Assembly: GCF_029016285.1 (NCBI RefSeq)
Contig: NZ_CP091976.1
Span: forward strand, 1,054,001 to 1,118,000
DNA: 64,000 bases
DNA from: Vibrio sp. DW001
GTDB lineage: Bacteria > Pseudomonadota > Gammaproteobacteria > Enterobacterales > Vibrionaceae
Reading direction: 5' to 3'
Each line of letters starts with the position of its first letter. The first letter of the stretch is position 1. The position numbers and the translations under genes were made by a program. Below the pieces are notes generated by a model. The model had not been told where the DNA came from and ran no database searches. It saw nothing but the letters and a program-made list of their open reading frames with translations. Below are positions 1-8,667 of the stretch, one piece after another.

Positions 1-46
1 GGTGACCAAGTTCTTTCAGTGCTTTCGCAACGCTTTCTAGATTCAT
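1..46 (-). CDS. ArsR-family transcriptional regulator, N-terminus only
   Basis: A leftward gene starts at position 46 and runs off the left edge, leaving 15 codons (MNLESVAKALKELGH). An AGGAG ribosome binding site sits a few bases upstream of the ATG. The start resembles the first helix of small ArsR/SmtB winged-helix repressors, which usually continue with an LGHPTR-type motif. It is divergent from a cysteine-bearing permease, and three copies of an inverted repeat lie between the two genes, a typical arrangement for a repressor controlling itself and an exporter. The inducer cannot be read because the sensor residues lie outside the window. Confidence 0.6.
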   Translation of the reverse strand, partial: MNLESVAKALKELGH

Positions 47-62
47 TCATTACTCCTAATTT

Positions 63-86
63 ATAGTTCGATAATATTGGAAATAG
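63..86. promoter_or_regulatory. operator-like inverted repeat before the ArsR-type gene
   Basis: ATAGTTC and GAAATAG are separated by 10 bases; the inner five bases of each arm (AGTTC, GAAAT) are partly complementary. The layout (TTC-GATAAT-N4-GAA) is the same as in two copies before the permease, so this is probably the autoregulatory site of the leftward regulator. The rest of the 47-369 spacer is AT-rich with no convincing gene. Confidence 0.45.
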
Positions 87-282
87 GGGTAATGTTCAAC
101 CCATTGTGCGGTTCTGTCTCAAGGTTGAACCAGTAATACGAGTACATTGCGTATTTGATTCACTGAAATGCTCTTCTTACTAAATTGATGATTTTTTATC
201 GGTCGTCAACTTTGTTATAAATTCTATTTTTGTAATGATTTAACTACAGATTTAATGGTCAAAGTAGGTTTTCTCTATATTT

Positions 283-355
283 ATATTTCGATAATAGTGG
301 AAATATATTGACGACTCTAATTTGCAATAGTATATTTCGATTATTCCAGAAATAC
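283..355. promoter_or_regulatory. two operator-like inverted repeats before the permease
   Basis: Copy one (283-306) has perfect ATATTTC/GAAATAT arms around a 10-base spacer. Copy two (332-355) has ATATTTC/GAAATAC arms, again with a 10-base spacer. Both spacers begin GAT. Their centres are 49 bases apart, and the second ends only 14 bases before the permease start, so a bound repressor would cover the leader and probably the promoter. ArsR-family dimers commonly bind AT-rich imperfect repeats of this size. Confidence 0.55.
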
Positions 356-369
356 CGAGATAATATATT

Positions 370-1284
370 ATGGTTATTACACAAGACATGGTTATGGACA
401 CGCTAGGTATGTTTGCCTTTTTAGCGATAGAGCTCACCATTCTCTTTCTATTGATTAGCTACCTTGTTGGTGTATTACAGGAATACATCCCACCAGAAAA
501 AATACAGAGTATTCTGAGTGGCAAGAACGGTAAAGGGTACCTCGTAGCAGGTTTCCTCGGCGCAATCACGCCGTTCTGCTCATGCTCAACCATTCCTTTT
601 TTGAAGGGCTTGTTGCGGGCGAAAGCGGGCTTCGGAACTATGATGGTTTTCTTATTTGCGAGCCCACTGTTGAACCCCATAATCATCGGGCTGTTTGCTG
701 TAACGTTTGGACTAAAAGTCACCGCGTTCTACTTTGCTATCGCGCTGGGCGTATCCGTTGTAGCAGGCTACACACTTGAAAAACTTGGCTTTGAGAAATA
801 CGTAAAACCAGAAGCGTATGTTACCCCTGAAACCAAAGGGTGTACTTCCTCATGTGGTGGAAAAGTAAAGCCTGTAAGCAAATGGATAAAGATTTGGAAC
901 AGTACATGGACAGACTTTAAAAAGGTGCTTCCTTATCTGGTGGGTGGTATTGCGCTTGGCTCGATGATTTATGGCTTTATGCCAACAGAGTTTGTCGCGA
1001 GTATTGCAAGTGAAGACAATCCATTCGCTATTCCGGTCGCCGCGATAATTGGTATTCCATTGTATATCCGTGCTGAAGCTGTGATTCCCCTAAGTGCAGC
1101 GTTGGCCGCGAAAGGGATGGGACTTGGGGCTGTAATGGCGTTAATCATTGGCAGTGCAGGTGCAAGTTTAACGGAAGTGATTTTGCTTAAATCTATCTTC
1201 AGAAATCAGATGGTTGCCGCGTTCCTATTCGTCATCCTAAGCATGGCAATCGGTGCTGGTTTCCTATACCAATTCATCTTCTAA
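370..1284 (+). CDS. YraQ/DUF318-family membrane permease with paired cysteines
   Basis: A 304-residue polytopic membrane protein of the COG0701 (YraQ/DUF318) permease family. About eight hydrophobic segments fall in two halves. The conserved first-half motif TPFCSCSTIPFLKG gives Cys70 and Cys72, and a central hydrophilic loop near residues 150-172 has a second pair, Cys158 and Cys162 (GCTSSCGG). Family members are often coupled to ArsR-type regulators and thought to move metalloid, sulfur or thiol-reactive species, but the substrate is not established. The ribosome site before 370 is weak (GAGA), and ATGs at 388 and 394 are possible alternatives. A strong terminator follows at once, so the gene is probably a single-gene unit controlled by the divergent regulator. 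Confidence 0.75.
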   Translation: MVITQDMVMDTLGMFAFLAIELTILFLLISYLVGVLQEYIPPEKIQSILSGKNGKGYLVAGFLGAITPFCSCSTIPFLKGLLRAKAGFGTMMVFLFASPLLNPIIIGLFAVTFGLKVTAFYFAIALGVSVVAGYTLEKLGFEKYVKPEAYVTPETKGCTSSCGGKVKPVSKWIKIWNSTWTDFKKVLPYLVGGIALGSMIYGFMPTEFVASIASEDNPFAIPVAAIIGIPLYIRAEAVIPLSAALAAKGMGLGAVMALIIGSAGASLTEVILLKSIFRNQMVAAFLFVILSMAIGAGFLYQFIF

Positions 1285-1289
1285 TTGGT

Positions 1290-1319
1290 AAAAGCACACC
1301 CTAAAAGGTGTGCTTTTTT
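1290..1319 (+). terminator. rho-independent terminator after the permease
   Basis: AAAAGCACACC and GGTGTGCTTTT form an 11-bp perfect stem with a six-base loop (CTAAAA), followed by a T-run. Confidence 0.9.
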
Positions 1320-1471
1320 CTCGCTCTAGGCTATTTAACCTATGAGACTTCGATAAGTCTTGTGTAAGAAAATCGCTTTTCATTTCCAAGTTTTCACTGA
1401 TTTTTCTCTTATTAACACATCACTTAATTAGTGACCGATCTCTGCTTTTCTTTTCAAATTTTGAATTTTCA

Positions 1472-1487
1472 TTAGACCTCCATCACA
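1472..1487. promoter_or_regulatory. possible CRP site upstream of rbsD
   Basis: TTAGA-CCTCCA-TCACA matches the CRP layout TGTGA-N6-TCACA with a perfect right half and 3 of 5 in the left. Its centre at 1479.5 would lie about 61 bases before a start point near 1541, implied by a TATATT -10-like hexamer at 1527-1532. That is a class I CRP geometry, which would fit a sugar operon. The site is weak by sequence. Confidence 0.35.
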
Positions 1488-1534
1488 CATTTATTTTTCC
1501 TATGAGGCAAAAAATATTTGAGCAGCTATATTCT

Positions 1535-1586
1535 ATCGAAACGTTTCGATGGCGTTTTATTTAGCACCATCGAAACGTTTCGATGG
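1535..1586. promoter_or_regulatory. tandem RbsR-type operators
   Basis: Two copies of the 16-base palindrome ATCGAAACGTTTCGAT lie at 1535-1550 and 1569-1584. The second extends to a perfect 20-base palindrome at 1567-1586. Centres are 34 bases apart. The CG-centred form is the classic LacI/PurR-family operator and fits the rbsR gene at the end of this operon. The first copy overlaps the inferred start point, so binding should block rbsD transcription. Confidence 0.85.
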
Positions 1587-1661
1587 TTAGTGAAAATCTT
1601 GTTAGGTTTTTTCTAAATGAGAGATTCTCGTTTTGAGGATTACACAATTTAGGTCACCAAT

Positions 1662-2081
1662 ATGAAAAAAACACGCTTATTAAATTCTGAACTTTCTTAT
1701 CTTGTCGCGACATTAGGGCACAAAGATGAAATTACGATTGGTGACGCGGGACTGCCCATTCCAGAAGGCGTAGAACGAATTGATCTAGCTTTAACTCATG
1801 GTGTTCCTGGTTTTATTCAGACGGTTGAAGTATTACTTAGTGAGTCTCAAATTGAAGGCGTCATCATTGCGGAAGAAACGAAACAAGTGAGTCCTGAGCT
1901 ACATTCTCAATTGCTTGAAGTGATTAAAAAAGACAGCCAGAGTACAGGTAAAGAAACGAACATAACTTATGTTTCTCATGAAGAATTTAAAGTTCACTCT
2001 TTTGATAGTAAAGCGATAGTAAGAACGGGCGAATGTACGCCTTATGCCAATGTGATTTTTCAAACTGGTGTCACTTTTTAA
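1662..2081 (+). CDS. rbsD: D-ribose pyranase
   Basis: At 139 residues this has the usual RbsD length. RbsD converts beta-D-ribopyranose to the furanose form used by ribokinase, in the cytoplasm as a ring-shaped oligomer. The N-terminus MKKTRLLNSEL, catalytic His20 in LGHKDE, and the GDAGLPIP and LTHGVPGF segments are family hallmarks. It is the first gene of rbsDACB, 24 bases before rbsA and about 75 bases downstream of two RbsR-type palindromes, so it should be repressed by RbsR and induced by ribose. Confidence 0.95.
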   Translation: MKKTRLLNSELSYLVATLGHKDEITIGDAGLPIPEGVERIDLALTHGVPGFIQTVEVLLSESQIEGVIIAEETKQVSPELHSQLLEVIKKDSQSTGKETNITYVSHEEFKVHSFDSKAIVRTGECTPYANVIFQTGVTF

Positions 2082-2105
2082 ACGCAGACATTTCGAGGAA
2101 GAGTA

Positions 2106-3611
2106 ATGACTCAACCAATTTTAGAGCTAACGGGTATAGACAAAGCCTTTCCCGGTGTGAAAGCACTAGATAATGCTTGTCTCAACGTATACCCAGGTCG
2201 TGTTATGGCACTGCTTGGCGAAAATGGTGCAGGTAAGTCTACGTTGATGAAGGTGCTAACAGGTATCTATTCTTTAGATGCAGGGGACATCCGATATCAA
2301 GGTGTCAACGCCGCATTTCAAGGGCCGAAGCATTCTCAGGAAGCGGGCATCAGTATTATTCATCAGGAATTAAATCTTATTCCTGAATTAACGATCGCAG
2401 AAAATATTTTTTTGGGCCGTGAAAGAGTATCACCATTAGGCCGCATTAGATGGTCTGAAATGTATAAAGAGGCGGATGCACTGCTTGCTCGTCTTAATGT
2501 CAAACATAGCTCTAGAGACCAACTTGGTTCGCTGAGTCTTGGTGAACAACAAATGGTTGAGATCGCAAAAGCGCTCTCATTTGATTCGAAGGTCATCATT
2601 ATGGATGAACCTACCGATGCATTAACCGATACAGAGAGTGAGTCACTGTTTGCGGTTATAGAGGAATTGCGTCAAGAGGGATGTGGCATTGTCTATATTT
2701 CACATCGTTTGAAAGAGATCTTCCAAATGTGCGATGACATCACGGTATTGCGTGACGGCAAGTTTATCAATCAATGCACGGTCGCGGGAACCAATGAGGA
2801 TCTGCTCATTGAGATGATGGTAGGTCGTAAACTTGAAGAACAATATCCTCGAATCAATGCGGTTCACGGGACCACCTGTTTGGAAGTGAATAATCTAACT
2901 GGTTCGGGTGTTAATAACGTCAGCTTTACATTAGATAGAGGTGAGATCCTCGGCATTTCTGGTTTGATGGGGGCAGGTCGTACAGAGCTAATGAAAGCGA
3001 TATATGGGGCGTTACCAAAAGAGTCTGGCAAGGTGATGTTGGATGGAAAAGTAATCGATCCGCAAAACCCACAAGAAGGATTAGCACAAGGCATTGCCTA
3101 TATTTCCGAAGATCGTAAAGGCGATGGGTTGGTATTGAGCTTGTCGGTTAAAGAAAATATGTCACTTAGTTGTTTAGAACAGCTGTCGAAAGGGATCCAA
3201 ATTCAACACAAAGACGAAATTATGGCAGTAGAAGATTTTATTAACCTCTTTAATATTAAAACGCCGAGTCGCAATCAGATTATTGGCAATCTTTCTGGTG
3301 GTAATCAGCAAAAAGTGGCTATCGCGAAGGGGTTAATGACAAGGCCAAAGGTGTTGATCCTAGATGAACCAACACGTGGCGTAGATGTTGGCGCTAAAAA
3401 AGAGATATACCAACTCATCAATAAGTTCAAGGCAGAAGGAATGAGCATTATATTAGTCTCTTCGGAAATGCCGGAAGTGCTTGGAATGAGTGACCGAATT
3501 ATTGTTATGCACGAAGGCCACATCAGTGGTGAATTTGATGCAAAAGAAGCGGATCAAGAGAAACTTATGGCTTGTGCTGTTGGTAAAAAAGTAAGTGAGG
3601 TAGCAGCATGA
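2106..3611 (+). CDS. rbsA: ribose ABC transporter, ATP-binding subunit
   Basis: A 501-residue tandem ATPase that energises ribose import. The first nucleotide-binding domain has a full Walker A (GENGAGKST, about residues 38-46), signature LSLGEQQ and Walker B IIMDEPT. The second has the degenerate P-loop usual in this family ([10 protein letters not shown]), an intact signature LSGGNQQ near residue 399 and [11 protein letters not shown] near 420. Length and asymmetry match RbsA/MglA/XylG proteins. An AGGAAGAG-like ribosome site precedes the ATG, and the stop overlaps the rbsC start by four bases, implying translational coupling. Confidence 0.95.
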   Translation: MTQPILELTGIDKAFPGVKALDNACLNVYPGRVMALLGENGAGKSTLMKVLTGIYSLDAGDIRYQGVNAAFQGPKHSQEAGISIIHQELNLIPELTIAENIFLGRERVSPLGRIRWSEMYKEADALLARLNVKHSSRDQLGSLSLGEQQMVEIAKALSFDSKVIIMDEPTDALTDTESESLFAVIEELRQEGCGIVYISHRLKEIFQMCDDITVLRDGKFINQCTVAGTNEDLLIEMMVGRKLEEQYPRINAVHGTTCLEVNNLTGSGVNNVSFTLDRGEILGISGLMGAGRTELMKAIYGALPKESGKVMLDGKVIDPQNPQEGLAQGIAYISEDRKGDGLVLSLSVKENMSLSCLEQLSKGIQIQHKDEIMAVEDFINLFNIKTPSRNQIIGNLSGGNQQKVAIAKGLMTRPKVLILDEPTRGVDVGAKKEIYQLINKFKAEGMSIILVSSEMPEVLGMSDRIIVMHEGHISGEFDAKEADQEKLMACAVGKKVSEVAA

Positions 3612-4594
3612 ACAACGATACAACAACCAAAAAGATAGAACCCATGCAAGATAAAAAACTATTTACTAAAGAGTGGCTAATCGAGCAGAAATCACTCATC
3701 GCATTGCTTTTTTTGATTGCAGTGGTCTCGTTTCTTAACCCTTACTTTTTTACGATGGATAACATTCTCAATATTTTGAGACAAACATCCGTAAATGCAA
3801 TTATTGCCGTTGGGATGACCCTTGTTATTCTCACCGCTGGTATAGATTTGAGTGTCGGGTCTGTAATGGCACTATGCGGAGCCTTTGCCGCGAGTTTAAT
3901 TGCAATGGAAGTTTCGGTGTTTATCGCCGTTCCAACGGCTCTTCTTGCTGGTGCGGCTTTAGGCGCAATTAGTGGGGTGATTATTGCCAAAGGTAAGGTT
4001 CAAGCCTTTATTGCCACACTGGTTACGATGACTTTATTACGTGGTGTCACTATGGTGTACACCGACGGACGACCAATTTCGACTGGATTTACTGATACCG
4101 CGGATACGTTTGCGTGGTTTGGTACTGGATATGCTCTAGGTATCCCTGTTCCTGTATGGATTATGGTTATTGTATTTTCGGCCGCATGGTATGTGCTAAA
4201 CCACACGCGATTTGGTCGTTATGTATACGCCTTAGGTGGCAATGAATCAGCAACACGCCTATCTGGTATTAATGTTGATCGTGTAAAGATAGGTGTATAC
4301 GCCATCTGTGGTCTACTCGCGGCTTTAGCCGGTCTTATAGTGACATCCCGTTTGTCGTCGGCTCAGCCGACAGCAGGGATGGCCTATGAACTTGATGCTA
4401 TTGCTGCCGTAGTACTCGGTGGTACCAGCCTAGCCGGTGGACGTGGACGTATTATGGGGACCTTAATTGGCGCATTGATTATTGGTTTTCTTAATAACGC
4501 GTTAAACCTTTTAGATGTATCTTCTTACTATCAGATGATTGCCAAAGCTGTCGTCATTCTTCTGGCAGTTTTAGTCGATAATAAAAACAAATAA
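3608..4594 (+). CDS. rbsC: ribose ABC transporter, permease subunit
   Basis: A 328-residue inner-membrane permease of the carbohydrate BPD_transp_2 family, close to the usual RbsC length (about 320). It has a short charged N-terminus and then many hydrophobic segments. Recognisable stretches are [20 protein letters not shown] in the first half and [11 protein letters not shown] near residue 280, typical of RbsC. The ATG overlaps the end of rbsA. It should form the membrane channel as a dimer with RbsA and receive ribose from RbsB. Confidence 0.95.
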   Translation: MNNDTTTKKIEPMQDKKLFTKEWLIEQKSLIALLFLIAVVSFLNPYFFTMDNILNILRQTSVNAIIAVGMTLVILTAGIDLSVGSVMALCGAFAASLIAMEVSVFIAVPTALLAGAALGAISGVIIAKGKVQAFIATLVTMTLLRGVTMVYTDGRPISTGFTDTADTFAWFGTGYALGIPVPVWIMVIVFSAAWYVLNHTRFGRYVYALGGNESATRLSGINVDRVKIGVYAICGLLAALAGLIVTSRLSSAQPTAGMAYELDAIAAVVLGGTSLAGGRGRIMGTLIGALIIGFLNNALNLLDVSSYYQMIAKAVVILLAVLVDNKNK

Positions 4595-4655
4595 CTCTAC
4601 CAATATAGGGCTAAGGTGAACCTTAGCTCTCACTATGAAACAAAGGACTACAATA

Positions 4656-5534
4656 ATGAAAAAGATCGCAACTCTTATCTCAGCCGCTGTTTTATCTGCA
4701 TCAATGAGCACTACGGCGTTCGCTGAAGATACAATAGCAGTAGTAGTATCTACTCTAAACAACCCATTTTTCGTTTCTATGAAAGATGGCGCTGAGAAAA
4801 AAGCAAAAGAATTAGGCTATAAGCTTATCGTTCTGGATTCACAGAATGATCCAAGTAAAGAACTTTCTAATGTTGAGGATCTAACGGTTCGTGGTGTGAA
4901 GGCAATTCTGATTAACCCAACGGATTCTGACGCGGTTTCTAATGCAATCCGTATGATTAACGGAACAAATATTCCAGTGCTTACTCTAGACCGTGGTGCA
5001 AGCCGTGGTAAAGTTGCAAGCCACATTGCATCAGACAACGTAGTTGGTGGCGAGCTTGCAGGTAACTTTATTGTTGAAGCTATTGGTGATAATGCGAAAG
5101 TTATTCAACTTGAAGGTATCGCGGGTACTTCTGCTGCACGTGAGCGTGGTGAAGGCTTCATGAATGCTGTTAAAGGCAGCAAAATGGAACTACTTGCTAC
5201 TCAGCCAGCCGATTTTGACCGTACTAAAGGTCTGAACGTAATGGAAAACTTACTTGCTGCTAACCCAGATGTTCAAGCGGTATTTGCTCAGAATGACGAA
5301 ATGGCATTGGGTGCACTTCGCGCGGTTCAAGCGTCAGGTAAAGACGTTATGATCATCGGTTTTGACGGCACAGATGACGGTATTGCCGCGGTTAAACGTG
5401 GTGACTTAGCAGCAACGGTTGCTCAACAACCTGAGCTGATCGGTGCACTTGGTGTTGAAACAGCAGACAAAATCCTTAAAGGTGAGACAGTTGAAACGTA
5501 CATCCCAGTACCTCTAAAACTTGTTCTTAAGTAA
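4656..5534 (+). CDS. rbsB: ribose ABC transporter, periplasmic binding protein
   Basis: A periplasmic sugar-binding protein of 292 residues with a clean signal peptide ([16 protein letters not shown]..., cleavage after AFA near residue 23). The mature part begins [20 protein letters not shown], the usual start of RbsB-type proteins. I place the start at 4656, not at the in-frame ATG at 4635, because AAGGA lies about eight bases before 4656 and this gives a normal signal peptide. A 61-base gap after rbsC and a hairpin downstream fit the usual higher expression of the binding protein. Confidence 0.95.
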   Translation: MKKIATLISAAVLSASMSTTAFAEDTIAVVVSTLNNPFFVSMKDGAEKKAKELGYKLIVLDSQNDPSKELSNVEDLTVRGVKAILINPTDSDAVSNAIRMINGTNIPVLTLDRGASRGKVASHIASDNVVGGELAGNFIVEAIGDNAKVIQLEGIAGTSAARERGEGFMNAVKGSKMELLATQPADFDRTKGLNVMENLLAANPDVQAVFAQNDEMALGALRAVQASGKDVMIIGFDGTDDGIAAVKRGDLAATVAQQPELIGALGVETADKILKGETVETYIPVPLKLVLK

Positions 5535-5586
5535 AACTGAAAATAGGTAATGTTGATAGGCTGGAGTCGTCATTTATTTTTAAAAG

Positions 5587-5616
5587 CCGTCGTTCCATTG
5601 TTTACTGGAATGACGG
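5587..5616. repeat. REP-like hairpin downstream of rbsB
   Basis: CCGTCGTTCCA and TGGAATGACGG form an 11-bp stem with one G-T pair around an 8-base loop. No T-run follows, so it is not a standard terminator. It resembles the short GC-rich palindromes scattered between vibrio genes and could protect the rbsDACB transcript from 3' decay. It lies in the 234-base gap before rbsK. Confidence 0.5.
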
Positions 5617-5768
5617 ACATGATGACATTCGTTTAGTCGAGTCTATTAGCATTACTTACCGCTGGGGAAACCCGTCGTCAAACTTTTTCGAGAATTAAAT
5701 AATTTGTTTATTTCAGTAAAATAACTAAATTATTCGGTTTTATATCCTCTACTCAATAGGTTGAATGT

Positions 5769-6695
5769 ATGAGTAAGCTCATTGTCCTCGGCAGCGTCAA
5801 CGCTGATCATGTTCTAAAGGTTCCATCTTTTCCTAGACCAGGTGAAACGCTCCACGGTGGTGGATATCAGGTGATTCCTGGTGGTAAAGGGGCCAATCAA
5901 GCAATCGCAGCAGTTCGGTTAGGCGCAGATATTGGATTTATTGCGAGTGTAGGCGATGATGCGTTTGGCGTAGCGATCAAAAAGAGCTTCAAAGACGAGG
6001 GCATGAATACCGATGCCGTTTTGATTGAAGATAATACGCCAACAGGAATCGCAATGATTCAGGTTGCGGACACAGGCGAAAACAGCATTTGTATTTCTGC
6101 TGAAGCAAATGGCCGGTTGAATGCGGCACGAATTACACCTTATCTTCCGTCAATTGAACAGGCAGATTTTCTGCTTATGCAGTTAGAGACGCCGATGGAT
6201 GGGGTTGAATTGGCGGCGAAAACAGCTAGGTTATCGGGAACAAAAGTAGTACTTAATCCTGCTCCGGCGACCATACTTAGTGATGGGTTACTAAGTTGCG
6301 TCGATATCATCACGCCGAATGAAACCGAGGCGGAAATACTCACTGGCGTGACAGTGTTTGATGAACAGTCTGCACAAGTGGCTTCAGATATTCTGCATGC
6401 CAAAGGCATCGAAACCGTGTTGATTACGTTAGGTGCTCAGGGCGTATGGCTTAGTGAAGAACGTGGTAAAGGCGAAATAATCTCTGGTTTTAAAGTGGAT
6501 GCAACCGATACGACAGCGGCAGGAGATACCTTTAATGGCGGTTTAGTGACAGGATTGATGGACGGTATGGACTTAAAACAATCTGTCGTTCTGGCCCATG
6601 CTGCTGCCGCGATTTCGGTGACCCGCTTTGGCGCTCAAACTTCTATTCCTAGTCGGAAGGAAGTGGATGCATTCAGTGCTCAACACGATAGTTAA
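5769..6695 (+). CDS. rbsK: ribokinase
   Basis: A 308-residue PfkB-family sugar kinase that phosphorylates D-ribose to ribose 5-phosphate. The N-terminal GSVNADHV segment and PGGKGANQAIAAVRLGA form the substrate-binding signature. The C-terminal DTTAAGDTFNGGLV holds the catalytic Asp and anion hole of the second PfkB signature. It lies 234 bases after rbsB, far enough for its own promoter or readthrough past the hairpin, and 29 bases before rbsR, so the last two genes are probably co-transcribed. Confidence 0.95.
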   Translation: MSKLIVLGSVNADHVLKVPSFPRPGETLHGGGYQVIPGGKGANQAIAAVRLGADIGFIASVGDDAFGVAIKKSFKDEGMNTDAVLIEDNTPTGIAMIQVADTGENSICISAEANGRLNAARITPYLPSIEQADFLLMQLETPMDGVELAAKTARLSGTKVVLNPAPATILSDGLLSCVDIITPNETEAEILTGVTVFDEQSAQVASDILHAKGIETVLITLGAQGVWLSEERGKGEIISGFKVDATDTTAAGDTFNGGLVTGLMDGMDLKQSVVLAHAAAAISVTRFGAQTSIPSRKEVDAFSAQHDS

Positions 6696-6724
6696 AATTA
6701 CTCTCAATAATCTAAGGTTGTAAC

Positions 6725-7729
6725 ATGGCTTCAATGAAAGATATTGCCAAACTAGCGGATGTTTCTACGTCTACGGTAAGCCATGTTGTTAATCAGACTC
6801 GTTACGTAAGCGAAGAGATTACAACTCGAGTAAAACAAGCCGCTAAAGAGCTAAATTATTCTCCCTCTGCTCTTGCTCGCAGCCTTAAAATGAATCGCAC
6901 TCGTACCATAGGTTTACTGGTTACAACGTCAACCAACCCCTTTTTTGGTGAAGTTGTTAAAGGAGTAGAAAGGCACTGCTATGAACAAGACTACAACCTA
7001 ATTCTTTGTAATACAGAAGGGGATGATGCTCGAATGAAGGCGTCTATTAACACCCTTTTGGAAAAAAGAGTCGATGGGTTGCTTTTGCTCTGTTCAAGCC
7101 TAGAGGGGAAACACTTAGATGTATTCGATCGATATCAGGATATCCCTACCGTGGTCATGGATTGGGGTGAAACCCATTTCCCGAGTGATAAAATTAAAGA
7201 CAATTCAAGGCTTGGCGGCTACATGGCGGCTAAGCATTTGATTGACAATGGTCATCGCGAAATGGGTTGTATTACGGGCCCATTAGATCGCCACCAAGCT
7301 CAGATTCGTTTTGCAGGTTTCCAGCAAGCACTGGATGACGAAGGAATATCATTGGAAGATAAATGGGTCGTTCCTTCTAACTTCGAGTGTGATGGCGGAT
7401 ACGATGCATTTAATCTCCTTTATGAACGTGGTGAGTTGCCAAGTGCTATCTTTGCTTGTAACGATATGATGGCAATGGGCTTAATCAATGCCGCGAATGA
7501 AAAGGGGGTTAGAGTACCTGAAGACCTTTCGGTTATTGGCTATGATGATATTTATATCGCTAAATTTATGGTTCCGGCGCTAACAACTATCCACCAACCT
7601 AAATTCCGATTGGGTAAAACGGCCGTTGATACTTTGCTTAAACGCATTGAAAAGCGAGCAGAGCAGATACAACAGGTTCAGCTGGAGCCTACGCTAGTGG
7701 TTCGAAATAGTGTTAAATCGTTGAAATAA
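6725..7729 (+). CDS. rbsR: ribose operon repressor, LacI family
   Basis: A 334-residue LacI/GalR-type repressor. The N-terminus MASMKDIAKLADVSTSTVSH is the helix-turn-helix, and NYSPSALARSLK is the hinge helix. The rest is a periplasmic-binding-protein-like sensor domain (IGLLVTTSTNPFF, NDMMAMGL, VIGYDD). Its position at the end of the ribose genes and the matching operators at 1535-1586 make it the ribose-responsive regulator of this operon. Only 23 bases separate its stop from the convergent transporter gene; a weak GCACTT/AAGTGC stem at 7745-7768 lies there. Confidence 0.93.
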   Translation: MASMKDIAKLADVSTSTVSHVVNQTRYVSEEITTRVKQAAKELNYSPSALARSLKMNRTRTIGLLVTTSTNPFFGEVVKGVERHCYEQDYNLILCNTEGDDARMKASINTLLEKRVDGLLLLCSSLEGKHLDVFDRYQDIPTVVMDWGETHFPSDKIKDNSRLGGYMAAKHLIDNGHREMGCITGPLDRHQAQIRFAGFQQALDDEGISLEDKWVVPSNFECDGGYDAFNLLYERGELPSAIFACNDMMAMGLINAANEKGVRVPEDLSVIGYDDIYIAKFMVPALTTIHQPKFRLGKTAVDTLLKRIEKRAEQIQQVQLEPTLVVRNSVKSLK

Positions 7730-7752
7730 GCATTACTGAACCAAGCACTTCG

Positions 7753-8661
7753 CTACTTTTGTAAGTGCCTTCGACTGTTCGCTTCAAGTTTGGAAAATAA
7801 CAGAGAGAGCCCGAAGCAGAGTACGAGATACGACAAACCGACTAACAACCATATCTCAAAAATCAATCCAGATGAATTTGCCATTTCTGTGCCGACGAAA
7901 GTCAGTTCTTGAATAGAAATCAATGAAACAATAGAAGAGTCTTTTACGAGAGAAATAGCCTGCCCTGCCAACGGAGGCGCAATGGTACTTATTACTTGAG
8001 GGCCAATGACATAACGATATTTTGACCACGTAGATAAGCCCAATACGTCCGCAGCTTCCCACTGACCTTTCTCTATGTTCTCTAATCCAGCTCTTACAAC
8101 TTCTGCGATGTAAGCAGCTGATAGTAATCCGACGCATAGCACACCAGAGAGTAAGTTTTCCCAGAGGTTTGCTTTTCCAAATAATATCGCCTGAACAGCG
8201 TTCGTCTCACCTGAATGTTCTCTAAGCAGGGCGTCTAAGCCAAGTAATGGGATAAGTTGATTGGAGATGAAAAAGTAAAAAATAAACACAAAAACCAACG
8301 GTGGGATATTGCGAATAAGCTGAATATAGGCGATAGCAGGTGCGCGAAATATCGATAATGTTGAGTGCCTAGCAATGCCTAATAGGACGCCAAGCAATAG
8401 CGAAAAAACAACGCCCCACATACTTAATCGGAGCGTTGAAACCACACCTTGGAAAAAATACGGTAGGTCTCCATTTGCTCTTGGAGTGAAAATAAGCTCA
8501 ATAGCACCAGACCAGTTCCAATGATAGTTCACACCAATAGAGGACCGGTAATAGAACCAGATGGCGGTAAACGCAATCAATCCAAGCAGAAAATAATCGA
8601 ATCGATTTAATCTTTTCGAGCGATGGGCCTTCGTTGATCTTATTGAGCTTATTATTTCCAT
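7753..8661 (-). CDS. polar amino-acid ABC transporter permease (second)
   Basis: A 302-residue inner-membrane permease of the His/Glu/Gln/Arg family. A charged N-terminal tail of about 22 residues precedes the first membrane segment. A periplasmic stretch precedes the transport domain (VVSTLRLSMWGVVFSLLLG), and YIQLIRNIPPLVFVF and the EAA-like loop (AAYIAEVVRAGLENIEKGQWEAA) are family hallmarks. It is the last gene of a four-gene leftward operon, six bases after the binding-protein gene. It probably pairs with the 9506-10300 permease as a heterodimer. The substrate is not evident. Confidence 0.88.
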   Translation of the reverse strand: MEIISSIRSTKAHRSKRLNRFDYFLLGLIAFTAIWFYYRSSIGVNYHWNWSGAIELIFTPRANGDLPYFFQGVVSTLRLSMWGVVFSLLLGVLLGIARHSTLSIFRAPAIAYIQLIRNIPPLVFVFIFYFFISNQLIPLLGLDALLREHSGETNAVQAILFGKANLWENLLSGVLCVGLLSAAYIAEVVRAGLENIEKGQWEAADVLGLSTWSKYRYVIGPQVISTIAPPLAGQAISLVKDSSIVSLISIQELTFVGTEMANSSGLIFEIWLLVGLSYLVLCFGLSLLFSKLEANSRRHLQK

Positions 8662-8667
8662 TGTAGA

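Noticed and set aside
459..779. Two overlapping ORFs inside the permease gene, one on each strand
   Set aside because: They are shadows of the permease frame, with no ribosome sites and unnatural composition.
1420..1434. TCACT-TAATT-AGTGA palindrome upstream of the ribose operon
   Set aside because: Arms are only five bases, it fits no known site, and chance is likely in this AT-rich spacer.
5587..5616. Stem after rbsB read as a terminator
   Set aside because: No T-run follows on either strand, so I list it as a repeat.
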